Assembly (NCBI RefSeq): GCF_008705135.1
Contig: NZ_CP023694.1
Span: 6,181,001-6,245,000 of the forward strand
From: Streptomyces coeruleorubidus
GTDB taxonomy: Bacteria > Actinomycetota > Actinomycetes > Streptomycetales > Streptomycetaceae
Direction: 5' to 3'
Length of the DNA: 64,000 nt
Below, piece after piece: positions 41,050 to 52,118 of this stretch. The translations under genes were made by a program, and so were the position numbers. The number at the start of each line of letters is the position of its first letter. The first letter of the stretch is position 1. The notes under the pieces are model-generated. The model did not search any database. It saw only the letters and a list, made by a program, of their open reading frames with translations, and was not told the origin of the DNA.

Positions 41050-42270
41050 GTGAGGAACACACCCGAGATCGAGGACCTGCTGCGCCGGAACGCGCCGCAG
41101 GTCCTCGGCGCGCTGGTGAGGCGCTACGGGCACTTCGACGCCGCCGAGGACGCCGTACAGGAGGCGCTGCTCGCGGCGGCCGGGCAGTGGCCCTCTGCGG
41201 GGGTGCCCGGCAATCCGCGCGGCTGGCTGATCAGGGTGGCCTCGCGGCGGCTGACCGACGCCCTGCGCAGCGAGGAGGCCCGGCGGCAGCGCGAGGAGAG
41301 GGCGGCGGTGCTCACGCCCCGCGACGCCTTCACCGCCCCGCCGCCCGGGGAACGGGCTCCCCGCGAGGACGACACCCTCTCGCTGCTCTTCCTGTGCTGC
41401 CACCCGGACCTGACGCCGCCCGCCCAGATCGCGCTCACGCTGCGCGCCGTCGGCGGTCTCACCACGGCGGAGATCGCCCGCGCGTATCTGGAGCCGGAGG
41501 CGACGATGGCGCAGCGGATCAGCCGGGCCAAGCAGAAGGTGCGGGGTGTGCGCTTCGGCCGCCCGGAGCGATGGGAACAGCGGCTGCCGTCCGTCCTCCA
41601 GACCCTCTACCTGATCTTCAACGAGGGCTACACGGCCACCTCCGGCGCCGTCCTCCAGCGCCGTGACCTCGCGGGCGAGGCCGTACGCCTGACCCGTACG
41701 GTCCACCGGCTGCTCCCCGGGGACTGCGAGGTGGCAGGCCTGCTCGCGCTCATGCTGCTCACGGACGCCCGCCGTGACGCGCGCAGCGGCCCGCACGGCG
41801 AGCTGATCCCCCTCGACGAGCAGGACCGGGACCGCTGGGACAAGGCCGCGATCGAGGAGGGCGTCGCCCTGGTCACCGAGGCGCTGGCCCGGGGCCGGCC
41901 CGGGCCCTACCAACTGCGTGCCGCGATCGCCGCCGTCCACGACGAGGCGCCCTCACCCGAGGCGACGGACTGGCCCGAGATCCTGGGTCTCTACGACGTC
42001 CTCCTGACCCTGGTCCCCGGCCCGGTCGAACGCCTCAACCGCGCGGTCGCCGTCGCCATGGTCCACGGACCGCACGCGGGCCTGTCCGAACTGGACGTCC
42101 TGGCAGATGAGTTGAAGGGCCACCGGCTGGACGCCGTACGAGGTCACCTCCTGGAGCGCGCGGGCGAGCTCGAAGCCGCTCGTGCCGCCTACGAGTCGGC
42201 CGCCGCGCAGACCCTCAGCCTGCCCGAGCAGCGTTATCTCCAGGCCCGGGCGGCGCGGTTGCTCGACTAG
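41050..42270 (+). CDS. ECF42-group RNA polymerase sigma factor with C-terminal extension
   Basis: 406 residues: sigma regions 2 and 4 (HFDAAEDAVQEALLAAAGQW, NPRGWLIRVASRRLTDALRS, LRAVGGLTTAEIARAYLEPE) occupy the first 170. A helical TPR/SnoaL-like C-terminal domain follows (TLYLIFNEGYTATSGAVLQR, AAIAAVHDEAPS, GPVERLNRAVAVAM). No anti-sigma gene is adjacent. In this group the C-terminal domain takes over control. GTG start. Pairing with the DGPF gene is diagnostic. Confidence 0.9.
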   Translation: MRNTPEIEDLLRRNAPQVLGALVRRYGHFDAAEDAVQEALLAAAGQWPSAGVPGNPRGWLIRVASRRLTDALRSEEARRQREERAAVLTPRDAFTAPPPGERAPREDDTLSLLFLCCHPDLTPPAQIALTLRAVGGLTTAEIARAYLEPEATMAQRISRAKQKVRGVRFGRPERWEQRLPSVLQTLYLIFNEGYTATSGAVLQRRDLAGEAVRLTRTVHRLLPGDCEVAGLLALMLLTDARRDARSGPHGELIPLDEQDRDRWDKAAIEEGVALVTEALARGRPGPYQLRAAIAAVHDEAPSPEATDWPEILGLYDVLLTLVPGPVERLNRAVAVAMVHGPHAGLSELDVLADELKGHRLDAVRGHLLERAGELEAARAAYESAAAQTLSLPEQRYLQARAARLLD

Positions 42271-42280
42271 CGTGTGAGGC

Positions 42281-42511
42281 ATGGACATGGCGGGGGAGCG
42301 ACGGCGCAGGGTGTGGCGCCGGGTGGTGATCGTATGGGCGCTGGTCGTGGCCGTCGCGGGCGGGCTGACGCTGTGGATGCAGGACTCGACTCAACCCCGG
42401 GGGCCGTACGTCTGGCAGCAGACGAACCCCGACGAGACACCGGACCTGCCGCCCTGCCCGACGCCCGAGCACGGCGGGGCCGTCCTCTGCGCGTACGCCG
42501 AGTCGGATTAG
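42281..42511 (+). CDS. Small membrane-anchored protein
   Basis: 76 residues: Arg-rich N-terminus, one membrane helix (VVIVWALVVAVAGGLTLWM) and a short Pro-rich outer part with two cysteines (LPPCPTPEHGGAVLCAY) that could form a disulfide. It follows the sigma gene by 10 nt and overlaps the convergent VOC gene by 4 bp at its stop. Function unknown. Confidence 0.65.
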   Translation: MDMAGERRRRVWRRVVIVWALVVAVAGGLTLWMQDSTQPRGPYVWQQTNPDETPDLPPCPTPEHGGAVLCAYAESD

Positions 42512-43242
42512 ACCCGCAGCCCGCCCGTCTCCGGATCCCGGGTCGTCAGGCAGTACGTGCCGCCCGCCGGGTCGCGCATCACCGTCCAGCCCGGGAAGCC
42601 GGCCACGAACACGGCCCCGAGCTCCTCGTGCCGCGCCCGGGTCGTCTCGACGTCCGCGCAGGCTAGGTCGAGGTGGGCGGAGGCGGGGCGTTCCTCGCCG
42701 AGGCGTTGCAGGAGCAGGCGTACCGGCAGGCCGGGCGGCGGCTCGACCACGTGGAACTCCGGAAGGGAACCGGGCCGTGACGTCCAGTCGGTCAGCAGCC
42801 CGCTCCAGAAGGCGACTTCGGCGTCGTAGGCGGACGGCGGCACGTCCACGCACACCTGGTCGAGACGGCTGCCCCGCACCACCCCCGGACGCGACGATTG
42901 CCCGCGCCAAGGGTCCGCGCAGAACAACTGCCCGCCGGGCGACCGCAGCACGACGAGCGACCCGAGGTCGGCCACCACGCTCGCACCGAGCCGCGTCGCC
43001 GAGTCGGCGAACTCCCTTACGTCGTCCACACAGAAGTCGAGATGCGCACCGCCGTCCCCCGATCGCACCGCCTGTGCCTTCAGGCAGGCGTCGGCGTCGT
43101 GCGGCACCAGCGTGACGAACTCGTCCTGTTCTCCACGCAGTTCGGAGAGCCGGGTGTCCGTGACCGCCGTCCAGAACGCGCAGGCGGCGTCGAACGCCTC
43201 GCGCGGGCGGTCGATGAAGGCGTACGTCCAGCGGATCCTCAT
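42508..43242 (-). CDS. Two-domain VOC (glyoxalase/bleomycin-resistance fold) protein
   Basis: 244 residues containing two tandem VOC domains. The first begins RIRWTYAFIDRPREAFDAAC and ends VVLRSPGGQLFCADPW. The second runs from LDQVCVDVPPSAYDAEVAFW to WTVMRDPAGGTYCLTTRDP. Duplicated VOC folds of this type are common in actinomycetes; metal ligands and substrate are not certain. Its start is 106 bp from the divergent phosphate transporter. Confidence 0.8.
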   Translation of the reverse strand: MRIRWTYAFIDRPREAFDAACAFWTAVTDTRLSELRGEQDEFVTLVPHDADACLKAQAVRSGDGGAHLDFCVDDVREFADSATRLGASVVADLGSLVVLRSPGGQLFCADPWRGQSSRPGVVRGSRLDQVCVDVPPSAYDAEVAFWSGLLTDWTSRPGSLPEFHVVEPPPGLPVRLLLQRLGEERPASAHLDLACADVETTRARHEELGAVFVAGFPGWTVMRDPAGGTYCLTTRDPETGGLRV

Positions 43243-43347
43243 GGGCGCGATCGTATAAGGGCGACGCCACCGCCACCCGCGTGAACCTTGACCAGCCTTT
43301 GCCTCGCCGTTCCCCGCCTATTGGCCCACACTTGTTTGCATTCAGGA

Positions 43348-44502
<1,155 letters not shown>

Positions 44503-44518
44503 ACGACGGGGAGTCGAC

Positions 44519-44752
44519 ATGCATCTGGACTGGACCGCACTCGGCCAGGTCGCCGCGGTGAGCACAGGCGTCACCGTCGCCGTGGTCGTCGTCTTCGCCC
44601 TCGGCGTCCTCGGCCTAGCCCAACTGGAGGGCGCCCGCGACCAGCAGGGCCGCACATCAAACCTCGGCCTCACCCAGGCGGCGCTGTGCTTCCTGGCCTG
44701 CGCGGCCGTGGTGGCGTACGGGATCTTCCTGATCGTCCCGCAGTTCCACTGA
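44519..44752 (+). CDS. Small membrane protein downstream of pit
   Basis: 77 residues with two hydrophobic helices (AVSTGVTVAVVVVFALGVLGL and LTQAALCFLACAAVVAYGIF). GGGGAG lies just before ATG. It is close behind the phosphate permease gene and probably co-transcribed; role unknown. An 18-bp perfect terminator follows. Confidence 0.75.
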   Translation: MHLDWTALGQVAAVSTGVTVAVVVVFALGVLGLAQLEGARDQQGRTSNLGLTQAALCFLACAAVVAYGIFLIVPQFH

Positions 44753-44772
44753 CGGCGACGACCGCGCCCATG

Positions 44773-44813
44773 ACGAAGGGGCCCGGCCGGTTCTCCCGGC
44801 CGGGCCCCTTCGT
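44773..44813. terminator. Very strong bidirectional terminator between pit operon and sodN
   Basis: The 18-base left arm (44773-44790) is perfectly complementary to 44796-44813, with a 5-nt loop TTCTC. It separates convergent genes. Confidence 0.92.
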
Positions 44814-44825
44814 GCGCCCGTGACT

Positions 44826-45221
44826 TCAGGCCTTCTTGGTCTCCCAGAAGATCTTGTCGATCTGGGCGATGTAGTCCAGCGCCTTCTGGCCGGTCGCCGG
44901 GTCGGTCGAACCCTTGGCGGCCGAGAGGGCCTTGAGGGTGTCGTTGACCAGCTGGTGCAGCTCGGGGTACTTCTCGAAGTGCGGCGGCTTGAAGTAGTCG
45001 CTCCACAGCACGGAAACGTGGTGCTTCGCGAGCTCCGCGCGCTGCTCCTTGATGGTGGTGGCACGCGCCTGGAAGTGCGGGTCGTCGTTGGCGGCCATCT
45101 TCTCCTGGATGGCCTTCACCGACTCCGCCTCGATGCGGGCCTGGGCAGGGTCGTACACACCGCAGGGAAGGTCACAGTGTGCGCTGACCTTGACCTTGGG
45201 GGCAAACAGGCGGGAAAGCAT
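44826..45221 (-). CDS. sodN: Nickel superoxide dismutase precursor
   Basis: SodN dismutates superoxide using a nickel hook. The mature N-terminus HCDLPCGVYDP (His, Cys2, Cys6 nickel ligands) begins at residue 15, after a 14-residue propeptide MLSRLFAPKVKVSA that must be removed. The rest is the four-helix bundle (NDDPHFQARATTIKEQRAEL, HHVSVLWSDYFKPPH). It is divergent from sodX, which encodes the likely processing protease. In S. coelicolor, nickel and Nur control sodN inversely with sodF through a small RNA from sodF; the relevant site in this leader was not resolved. Confidence 0.97.
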   Translation of the reverse strand: MLSRLFAPKVKVSAHCDLPCGVYDPAQARIEAESVKAIQEKMAANDDPHFQARATTIKEQRAELAKHHVSVLWSDYFKPPHFEKYPELHQLVNDTLKALSAAKGSTDPATGQKALDYIAQIDKIFWETKKA

Positions 45222-45366
45222 GGAGCATTCCTTCCTCGTGATCGTCTTCTCACAGGGGACATTACTCCGTGAGGGACGGCTTTTGGCGGGTGCCCCCTTG
45301 GGCTTAGGACAAAAGTCCGGGGCGAGACTGAGACTGGTGGACGAAGAACCGGGGAGGTGCCGGGTG

Positions 45367-45810
45367 ATGCCGGAGCTGTCGCAGGAGTCCGAGCGGGGGA
45401 GGTCGGCCGCGCCCTTCGGGGTGGCCGAGGTGACCGGTCCGTCCATGGTGCCCACGCTGTACCACGGGGACCGGCTCCTGGTGCACTACGGGGCCCGGGT
45501 CAGGCCCGGTGACGTCGTCGTGCTGCGGCACCCCTTCCAGCAGGACCTGCTGGTCGTCAAGCGGGTCGCCGAGCGGCGCGAGAACGGCTGGTGGGTGCTC
45601 GGGGACAACACGTACGCCGGCGGCGACAGCACCGACTACGGCGTCGTACCGGACGAGCTGGTGCTGGGCCGGGTCCGGTTCCGCTACCGGCCGCTCAGGC
45701 CCGGCCGGCGTTCGCCCTGGGCGCTGCTGGGCTGGGCGCTGTCGGCCGCCAGGCCCGTCCTCTCGGGCAGGCCGGGCCGGGCGGCTTCGAGGCGTTTGCG
45801 GGCGCGGTAG
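45367..45810 (+). CDS. sodX: SodN-processing S26-type peptidase SodX
   Basis: A 147-residue signal-peptidase-like protein without a clear membrane anchor at the N-terminus. The catalytic Ser is in GPSMVPTL and the Lys in LVVKRVAER; the third S26 box is WVLGDNTYAGGDSTDYG. Genes of this type always accompany sodN and are needed to cut the propeptide. ATG 45367 has GGGGAGG 9 nt upstream. Its last 127 bp overlap the convergent CGNR gene. Confidence 0.9.
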   Translation: MPELSQESERGRSAAPFGVAEVTGPSMVPTLYHGDRLLVHYGARVRPGDVVVLRHPFQQDLLVVKRVAERRENGWWVLGDNTYAGGDSTDYGVVPDELVLGRVRFRYRPLRPGRRSPWALLGWALSAARPVLSGRPGRAASRRLRAR

Positions 45811-46343
45811 GCCGCCACGTTGGCGCGGGTCGCGCAGCGGTCGGAGCAGTAGCGCCGGGAGCGGTTGGTGGAGGTGTCCAGGTAGGCGTTGCGGCAGGGC
45901 GCGGCCTCGCACAGGCCGAGCCGGTCCACGCCGTACTCGGTCAGGTGGAACGCCAGCCCCATCGCCGCGATCGCCGCGTAGCCCGCGGTCGCGTTGGACG
46001 GGTGGTCCGCCAGATGCATGTGCCACAGGGGACGGCCGTCGTCGTCGCGGAAGTCGTGCCCGGAGATCTGCGGGCTCACCGGGAACTCCAGCAGCAGTGA
46101 GTTCAGCAGGTCCACGGCGAGCGTCTCGTCGCCCTTGTCGGCCGCCTCGAAGACCGCGCGCAGCCGGGCCCGGACCGAGCGGAAGCGGGTGACGTCCGCG
46201 TCGGTGGCGCGGCGGGCCGCCGACTGGTTGACGCCGAACAGCTCGCGGACCGCCTCGACCGACGTCAGGGAGTCCTTGCCCCGGGCCGGCTCCTCGGTGT
46301 TGACGAGGCGCACCGCATAGTCCGAGTAATAGGCCAGTTCCAC
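45684..46343 (-). CDS. CGNR zinc-finger/ABATE-domain putative transcriptional regulator
   Basis: 219 residues. The N-terminal domain (LVNTEEPARGKDSLTSVEAV to GLAFHLTEYG) matches the ABATE domain and is followed by the CGNR-like zinc finger CEAAPCRNAYLD...RRYCSDRCATR. The zinc finger is the DNA-binding part in this family. The GTG start has AAGGAC upstream. The last 40 or so codons are antisense to the end of sodX, an unusually long tail-to-tail coding overlap (45684-45810). Confidence 0.82.
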   Translation of the reverse strand: MELAYYSDYAVRLVNTEEPARGKDSLTSVEAVRELFGVNQSAARRATDADVTRFRSVRARLRAVFEAADKGDETLAVDLLNSLLLEFPVSPQISGHDFRDDDGRPLWHMHLADHPSNATAGYAAIAAMGLAFHLTEYGVDRLGLCEAAPCRNAYLDTSTNRSRRYCSDRCATRANVAAYRARKRLEAARPGLPERTGLAADSAQPSSAQGERRPGLSGR

Positions 46344-46432
46344 TTGTAGTCCTTACGGAGGGGCTTTATGGTCATGAGCGCGCACTCGTAACAGCTGATG
46401 GTGCTTCCAGGGTATTACGAGGGAGGGGCTCG

Positions 46433-47203
46433 ATGACGGACGCGGACACCACCACGACCACCGCCGACTGGCAGGCCTGGCAGAAGAGCTGGGACCGGCA
46501 GCAGGAGTGGTACCTGCCCGACCGCGAGGAGCGGTTCCGGATCATGCTGGACATGGTCGAGGCCCTCGTGGGCACCGCCCCGCGCGTGCTGGACCTCGCC
46601 TGCGGCACCGGGAGCATCACCGCCCGGCTGCTCGCCCGCTTCCCGGAGGCCACCAGCACCGGCGTCGACCTCGACCCGGCGCTCCTCGCCATCGCCGAGG
46701 GCACCTTCGCGGGCGACGAGCGGGTCGGCCTCGTCACCGCCGACCTCAAGGACCCCGACTGGCCGGCGAAGCTGCCGTACGACTCGTACGACGCCGTCCT
46801 GACCGCGACGGCCCTGCACTGGCTGCACCGGGAACCCCTCGCGGACCTCTACGGCCGGGTCGCGGGAGTGGTCCGCGACGGCGGTGTCTTCATGAACGCG
46901 GACCACATGATCGACGAGACGACGCCCCGGATCAACGCCGCCGAGCGGGCGCAGCGGCACGCCCGCATGGAGCAGGCCGAGCGGGACGGCGTCCTCGACT
47001 GGTCGCAGTGGTGGCAGCTCGCCGCCAAGGACCCGGTCCTCGCCGAGCCCACCGCCCGGCGCTACGAGATCTACGGCGAGCACGCGGACGGCGACATGCC
47101 GTCGGCGGCGTGGCACGCGCGCGTGCTGCGCGAGAAGGGCTTCGCGGAGGCCAGGCCGGTGTGGTGCTCGCCCTCGGACACCCTGCTGCTCGCCTTGAAG
47201 TAG
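46433..47203 (+). CDS. SAM-dependent methyltransferase
   Basis: 256 residues; class I methyltransferase fold with motif I VLDLACGTGSITARLLARFP, acidic motif II TGVDLDPALL, and YDAVLTATALHWL. The N-terminus (DWQAWQKSWDRQQEWYLPDR) fits trans-aconitate-methyltransferase-like proteins, but the substrate is undetermined. It is followed by a strong hairpin. Confidence 0.83.
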   Translation: MTDADTTTTTADWQAWQKSWDRQQEWYLPDREERFRIMLDMVEALVGTAPRVLDLACGTGSITARLLARFPEATSTGVDLDPALLAIAEGTFAGDERVGLVTADLKDPDWPAKLPYDSYDAVLTATALHWLHREPLADLYGRVAGVVRDGGVFMNADHMIDETTPRINAAERAQRHARMEQAERDGVLDWSQWWQLAAKDPVLAEPTARRYEIYGEHADGDMPSAAWHARVLREKGFAEARPVWCSPSDTLLLALK

Positions 47204-47212
47204 CACGCGGAA

Positions 47213-47243
47213 GGGGGCGGTACGGAGTTCCCGTACCGCCCCC
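47213..47243. terminator. Terminator between methyltransferase and ABC operon
   Basis: GGGGGCGGTACGG and CCGTACCGCCCCC form a perfect 13-bp stem with a 5-nt loop between convergent genes. Confidence 0.88.
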
Positions 47244-47258
47244 TCACCGTGTGTGCGG

Positions 47259-48020
47259 TCAGAGCACCTTGGACAGGAACGACTTCGTCCGCTCGTGCTG
47301 CGGATTCGTCAGCACCTCACGCGGGTGACCGGATTCGACCACCACACCGCCGTCCATGAAGACCAGGCTGTCGCCCACCTCGCGGGCGAAGCCCATCTCG
47401 TGGGTGACGACGATCATCGTCATTCCGGACTCGGCGAGGTCGCGCATGACGTCCAGGACGTCACCGACCAGCTCCGGGTCGAGCGCCGACGTCGGCTCGT
47501 CGAACAGCATCAGCTTCGGGTCCATGGCGAGGGCCCGGGCGATGGCGACGCGCTGCTGCTGGCCGCCGGAGAGCTGCATGGGGTAGCTGCCCGCCTTGTC
47601 GGCCAGGCCCACCCGGTCCAGGAGCTCCAGGGCACGCTGCCGGGCCTGGCCCCTGCTCACGCCCTTGACCTGGACCGGCGCCTCCATGACGTTCTCGACG
47701 GCCGTCATGTGCGGGAAGAGGTTGAAGCGCTGGAAGACCATGCCGATGTCCCGGCGCTTGCGGGCGACCTCGCTGTCCTTCAGCTCGTAGAGCTTGTCGC
47801 CCTTCTGGCGGTACCCGACCAGCTCCCCGTCCACGGACAGGCGGCCGGCGTTGATCTTCTCCAGGTGGTTGATGCACCTCAGGAAGGTCGACTTGCCGGA
47901 GCCGGAGGGGCCGATGAGGCAGAACACCTCGCCGGACTTCACCTCCAGGTCGATGCCCTTGAGGACTTCGAGGGGGCCGAAGCTCTTGTGGACGCCTTCG
48001 GCCTTCACCATGGGGGTCAT
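47259..48020 (-). CDS. Polar amino-acid ABC transporter ATPase (GlnQ type)
   Basis: 253 residues with Walker A GPSGSGKST, Q-loop FQRFNLFPH, signature LSGGQQQRVAIARAL, Walker B LMLFDEPTSALDPE and switch His VTHEMGFA. The FQxFNLFPH loop is characteristic of polar amino-acid importers. ATG overlaps the permease stop (ATGA). Third gene of the binding protein-permease-ATPase operon. Confidence 0.92.
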   Translation of the reverse strand: MTPMVKAEGVHKSFGPLEVLKGIDLEVKSGEVFCLIGPSGSGKSTFLRCINHLEKINAGRLSVDGELVGYRQKGDKLYELKDSEVARKRRDIGMVFQRFNLFPHMTAVENVMEAPVQVKGVSRGQARQRALELLDRVGLADKAGSYPMQLSGGQQQRVAIARALAMDPKLMLFDEPTSALDPELVGDVLDVMRDLAESGMTMIVVTHEMGFAREVGDSLVFMDGGVVVESGHPREVLTNPQHERTKSFLSKVL

Positions 48021-48958
48021 GCGGTGCCTCCCGTCGGCTTCGAGCGGCTGGACAGGGACAGCACGTTCGCCTTGATCTTCTGGAACGGCGTGGCCGGGAG
48101 CGACCGGCTAGAACCACGCGCGTAGTACCGCTCCAGGTAGTACTGGCCGATGCTGAAGACCGAGGTGAGCAGCAGGTACCAGGCCGCCGCCAGGAACAGC
48201 ATCTCGGCGGGGGCGCCGGAGGTCTGGCCGATGTCCTGGGCGGCACGGAGCAGCTCGGGATACTGGACGACCGAGACCAGCGAGGTCGTCTTCAGCATGT
48301 TGATGACCTCGTTGCCCGTCGGCGGCACGATCACGCGCATCGCCTGCGGGATGACGATCCGGCGCAGCGTCTTGGCGTGGCTCATGCCGAGCGCGTGCGA
48401 CGCCTCGGTCTGGCCCTCGTCGACGGAGAGCAGACCGGCACGGCAGATCTCCGCCATGTACGCGGCCTCGTTGAGGCCGAGGCCCAGCAGCGCCGTCAGG
48501 AACGGGGTCATGAAGTCCGACCACTCGTCCTTGTAGAACGGCCCGAGGTTGATGTACTCGAAGACCAGGCCCAGGTTGAACCAGACGATGAGCTGCACCA
48601 GGACCGGGGTGCCGCGGAAGAACCAGATGTAGAACCACGCGATCGACGAGGTCACCGGGTTCTTCGACAGGCGCATCACGGCGAGCATGACGCCGCCGAC
48701 GATGCCGATCACCATGGACAGCACGGTCAGCAGGAGCGTTTTGCCCACGCCGTCCAGGATGCGGTCGTCGAAGAAGTAGTCCGGGATCGCGCCCCAGTTG
48801 ATCTTGCCCTGGGAGAACGCGTAGACGACCCCGACCAGCAGGGCGATGGCGACGACGGCGGAGATGTACCGCCCGTAGTGCCGGACCGGGATGGCCTTGA
48901 TGGCCTCCGGCCCGGCCGGGGGCGTGTCGCCCGTCGTCTTGTCGATGTCAACAGTCAC
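48017..48958 (-). CDS. Amino-acid ABC transporter permease (HisM/GlnP type)
   Basis: 313 residues with a cytoplasmic N-terminal tail of about 30 residues, then five or six membrane helices. The HisM/GlnP-type EAA loop is AYMAEICRAGLLSVDEGQTE followed by ALGMSHAKTLRRIVIPQA. A single permease gene suggests a homodimeric channel. GTG start. Confidence 0.9.
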   Translation of the reverse strand: MTVDIDKTTGDTPPAGPEAIKAIPVRHYGRYISAVVAIALLVGVVYAFSQGKINWGAIPDYFFDDRILDGVGKTLLLTVLSMVIGIVGGVMLAVMRLSKNPVTSSIAWFYIWFFRGTPVLVQLIVWFNLGLVFEYINLGPFYKDEWSDFMTPFLTALLGLGLNEAAYMAEICRAGLLSVDEGQTEASHALGMSHAKTLRRIVIPQAMRVIVPPTGNEVINMLKTTSLVSVVQYPELLRAAQDIGQTSGAPAEMLFLAAAWYLLLTSVFSIGQYYLERYYARGSSRSLPATPFQKIKANVLSLSSRSKPTGGTA

Positions 48959-48990
48959 GGGTGTTGCCTTTCAGTGCCGCTGCGTCGCGG

Positions 48991-49947
48991 TCACTTGCCG
49001 CCGTTGATGGTGGCTTCCTTGATGGCGCCGTCCGTGACGCCCCACTTCTTCATGATCTTCTCGTACTCGCCGTTCGCGATGACGGCGTCCAGCGCGGCCT
49101 TGAGGGCGTCCCGCAGCTCCGTCTGGTTCTTGGCGACCGCGATGCCGTACGGAGCGGCCTCGATCTGCTCGCCGACGAGCTGGAAGTCCTTGCCGCCACC
49201 AGAGGTCTTCACGGCGTACGCGGCGACCGGGAAGTCGGACGAACCGGCGTCGGCGCCACCCGCGCGCAGACGGGTCTGGGCCTGCTGGTCGTTGTCGAAG
49301 GGCTCGATGGCGATCTTCTTGCCGGCCGGGCACTTCTTCGACTCGGCCTTGGCGAGGTCCTCGGAGACCGTGCCGCGCTGCAGCACGATCTTCTTGCCGC
49401 ACAGGTCGGACCAGCCCTTGATGCCCTGGTCGTCGCCCTTCTTGGTGTAGATCGAGACACCGGCGGTGAAGTAGTCGACGAAGTCGACGCCCTCACCGAC
49501 CTTCTTGCCGGTGTCGGAGTCGATGCCCTCCTGGCGGTCCTTGGTGTCGGTCATCGCGGACATGGCGATGTCGTACCGCTTGGAGCGCAGACCGGTGATC
49601 AGCGTGTCGAAGGTGCCGTTCTCGAACTGGAAGTCGACCCCGAGCTGCTTGCCCATGGCGGCGGCGAGGTCCGGGTCGATACCGACCGTCTTGCCCGCGC
49701 TGTCCTTGAACTCGACCGGGGCGTAGGCGATGTCGGAACCGACCTTGATGACGCCCTTGTCCCGGATCGCCTGCGGAAGCTTGTCGGCGAGCGGGGCCGA
49801 CGCCGTCGCGGTCTGGCTGTCCGAGCCGTTGTCCTTCGTCTGGTCACCGCATCCGGTGAGCATCAGCGCGCCTGCGACCGCGATCGCACCGACCGCTGCT
49901 AGCCGGGACTGCGCGGCGGTCGTACGACGGGTGGAGCTTGCGGTCAT
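48991..49947 (-). CDS. Amino-acid-binding lipoprotein
   Basis: 318 residues: signal peptide and lipobox (VAGALMLTGCGDQ), then a family 3 solute-binding fold (VIKVGSDIAYAPVEFKD, YDIAMSAMTDTKDR). A cysteine pair (CGKK and CPAG) in the second lobe may form a disulfide. GGAGGAA precedes ATG. It is the promoter-proximal gene of the importer operon. Polar or acidic amino acid is the most likely ligand; not determined. Confidence 0.9.
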   Translation of the reverse strand: MTASSTRRTTAAQSRLAAVGAIAVAGALMLTGCGDQTKDNGSDSQTATASAPLADKLPQAIRDKGVIKVGSDIAYAPVEFKDSAGKTVGIDPDLAAAMGKQLGVDFQFENGTFDTLITGLRSKRYDIAMSAMTDTKDRQEGIDSDTGKKVGEGVDFVDYFTAGVSIYTKKGDDQGIKGWSDLCGKKIVLQRGTVSEDLAKAESKKCPAGKKIAIEPFDNDQQAQTRLRAGGADAGSSDFPVAAYAVKTSGGGKDFQLVGEQIEAAPYGIAVAKNQTELRDALKAALDAVIANGEYEKIMKKWGVTDGAIKEATINGGK

Positions 49948-50570
49948 GGTGGGTTCCTCCGGCGGATGGGTGGAGTTGCCGATGGGGCGGGCGCTGCCGA
50001 TGGGTTCGGCAGTGCCGGGGACTGCCGACGGTGCCGGCAGTTCCGTGGGTCGACGAGAACACACGTCTTCGAGTGTCGCGACCTCGTGTGATTACGGCAT
50101 CTTGCCATTCGGACGGCGCCATTCTGGGGGCCAGCCATGTCAAAATCGGATAACGGGCGACCCCCGAACCGCACCACTCCGGTACATCACGACCGGACCT
50201 TCTGCGGGAATCACTCCTTCCGGCCGGAAGATCTTCGGTATGTCCCGGGAATCCGATTCGGGGCCCGAAGGATTCGCTGATAGTTGACCGGTTGTCGGGG
50301 GATTGTCCAGACCTTGTCCTGATATTGGACGAAGAGTCGGGCGCCCGTGTGTGACCTTCGCGTTATGGACTCGTCGTCGGCGCCGTCCGTCCGGTATGAA
50401 GGGTCTTTACACCCCTCATCCGGGGCTCAGGGCGCGTGTGCGGCGCGCCCGTCGCGTATGCGCCCGTACGTATCACGTACACAGCACGACCACGGCCGTA
50501 CGCGGTCCCGCCCACGCCTCACCAGGAGTGGCCACCCTCAAGCCAATGAAGATTTAAGGGGTAAAACGAA
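49948..50570. other. 623-nt divergent region between the amino-acid ABC operon and malic enzyme
   Basis: No gene is supported. CGGCAGT/ACTGCCG (50007-50027) forms a 7-bp stem in the leader of the binding-protein gene, with repeated CGGCAGT-CC elements beside it (also near 50035). TGTCAA (50137-50142) gives a minus-strand TTGACA, a possible -35 element with no convincing -10. The malic-enzyme side is CG-rich (about 50440-50480, GCGCGCCCGTCGCG) and shows no clear operator. Confidence 0.5.
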
Positions 50571-51803
<1,233 letters not shown>

Positions 51804-52118
51804 CGTTCGCCTGTGTGGTGAGGTGGCCCTGCCCTGGTGGGTGGGGTCACTTTTTTGCCTTCGGGTGCGGCTGTTCGGGTGGCCGGCGCGTGCCTGTGGC
51901 GGCCTGAACGACATCCGTGCGTGCGCGGGTGCGGACACGCCCTAGCTGCGGGCAGTCGTGCCGCTTGGGGCGGCACCCGTCCCAAAGAAGCGGCACCCCG
52001 CTACGCCGGGCTGCGGACCCACCCGGCAGTGGCACCGACGCCGAGCGCGTGGCAAGAGGGTGTGTCTCACACGGGCCGGTGGTTCCCCGGGTCCGTTCGG
52101 GAACCTATCGTCAAGGTC
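51804..52118. other. 315-nt gap before the quinone-reductase-like gene
   Basis: No ORF with family features or clear hairpin was found. The stretch contains several GCGGCACCC/GCGGCACCCG direct repeats (about 51969-51998) of unknown meaning. Confidence 0.35.
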
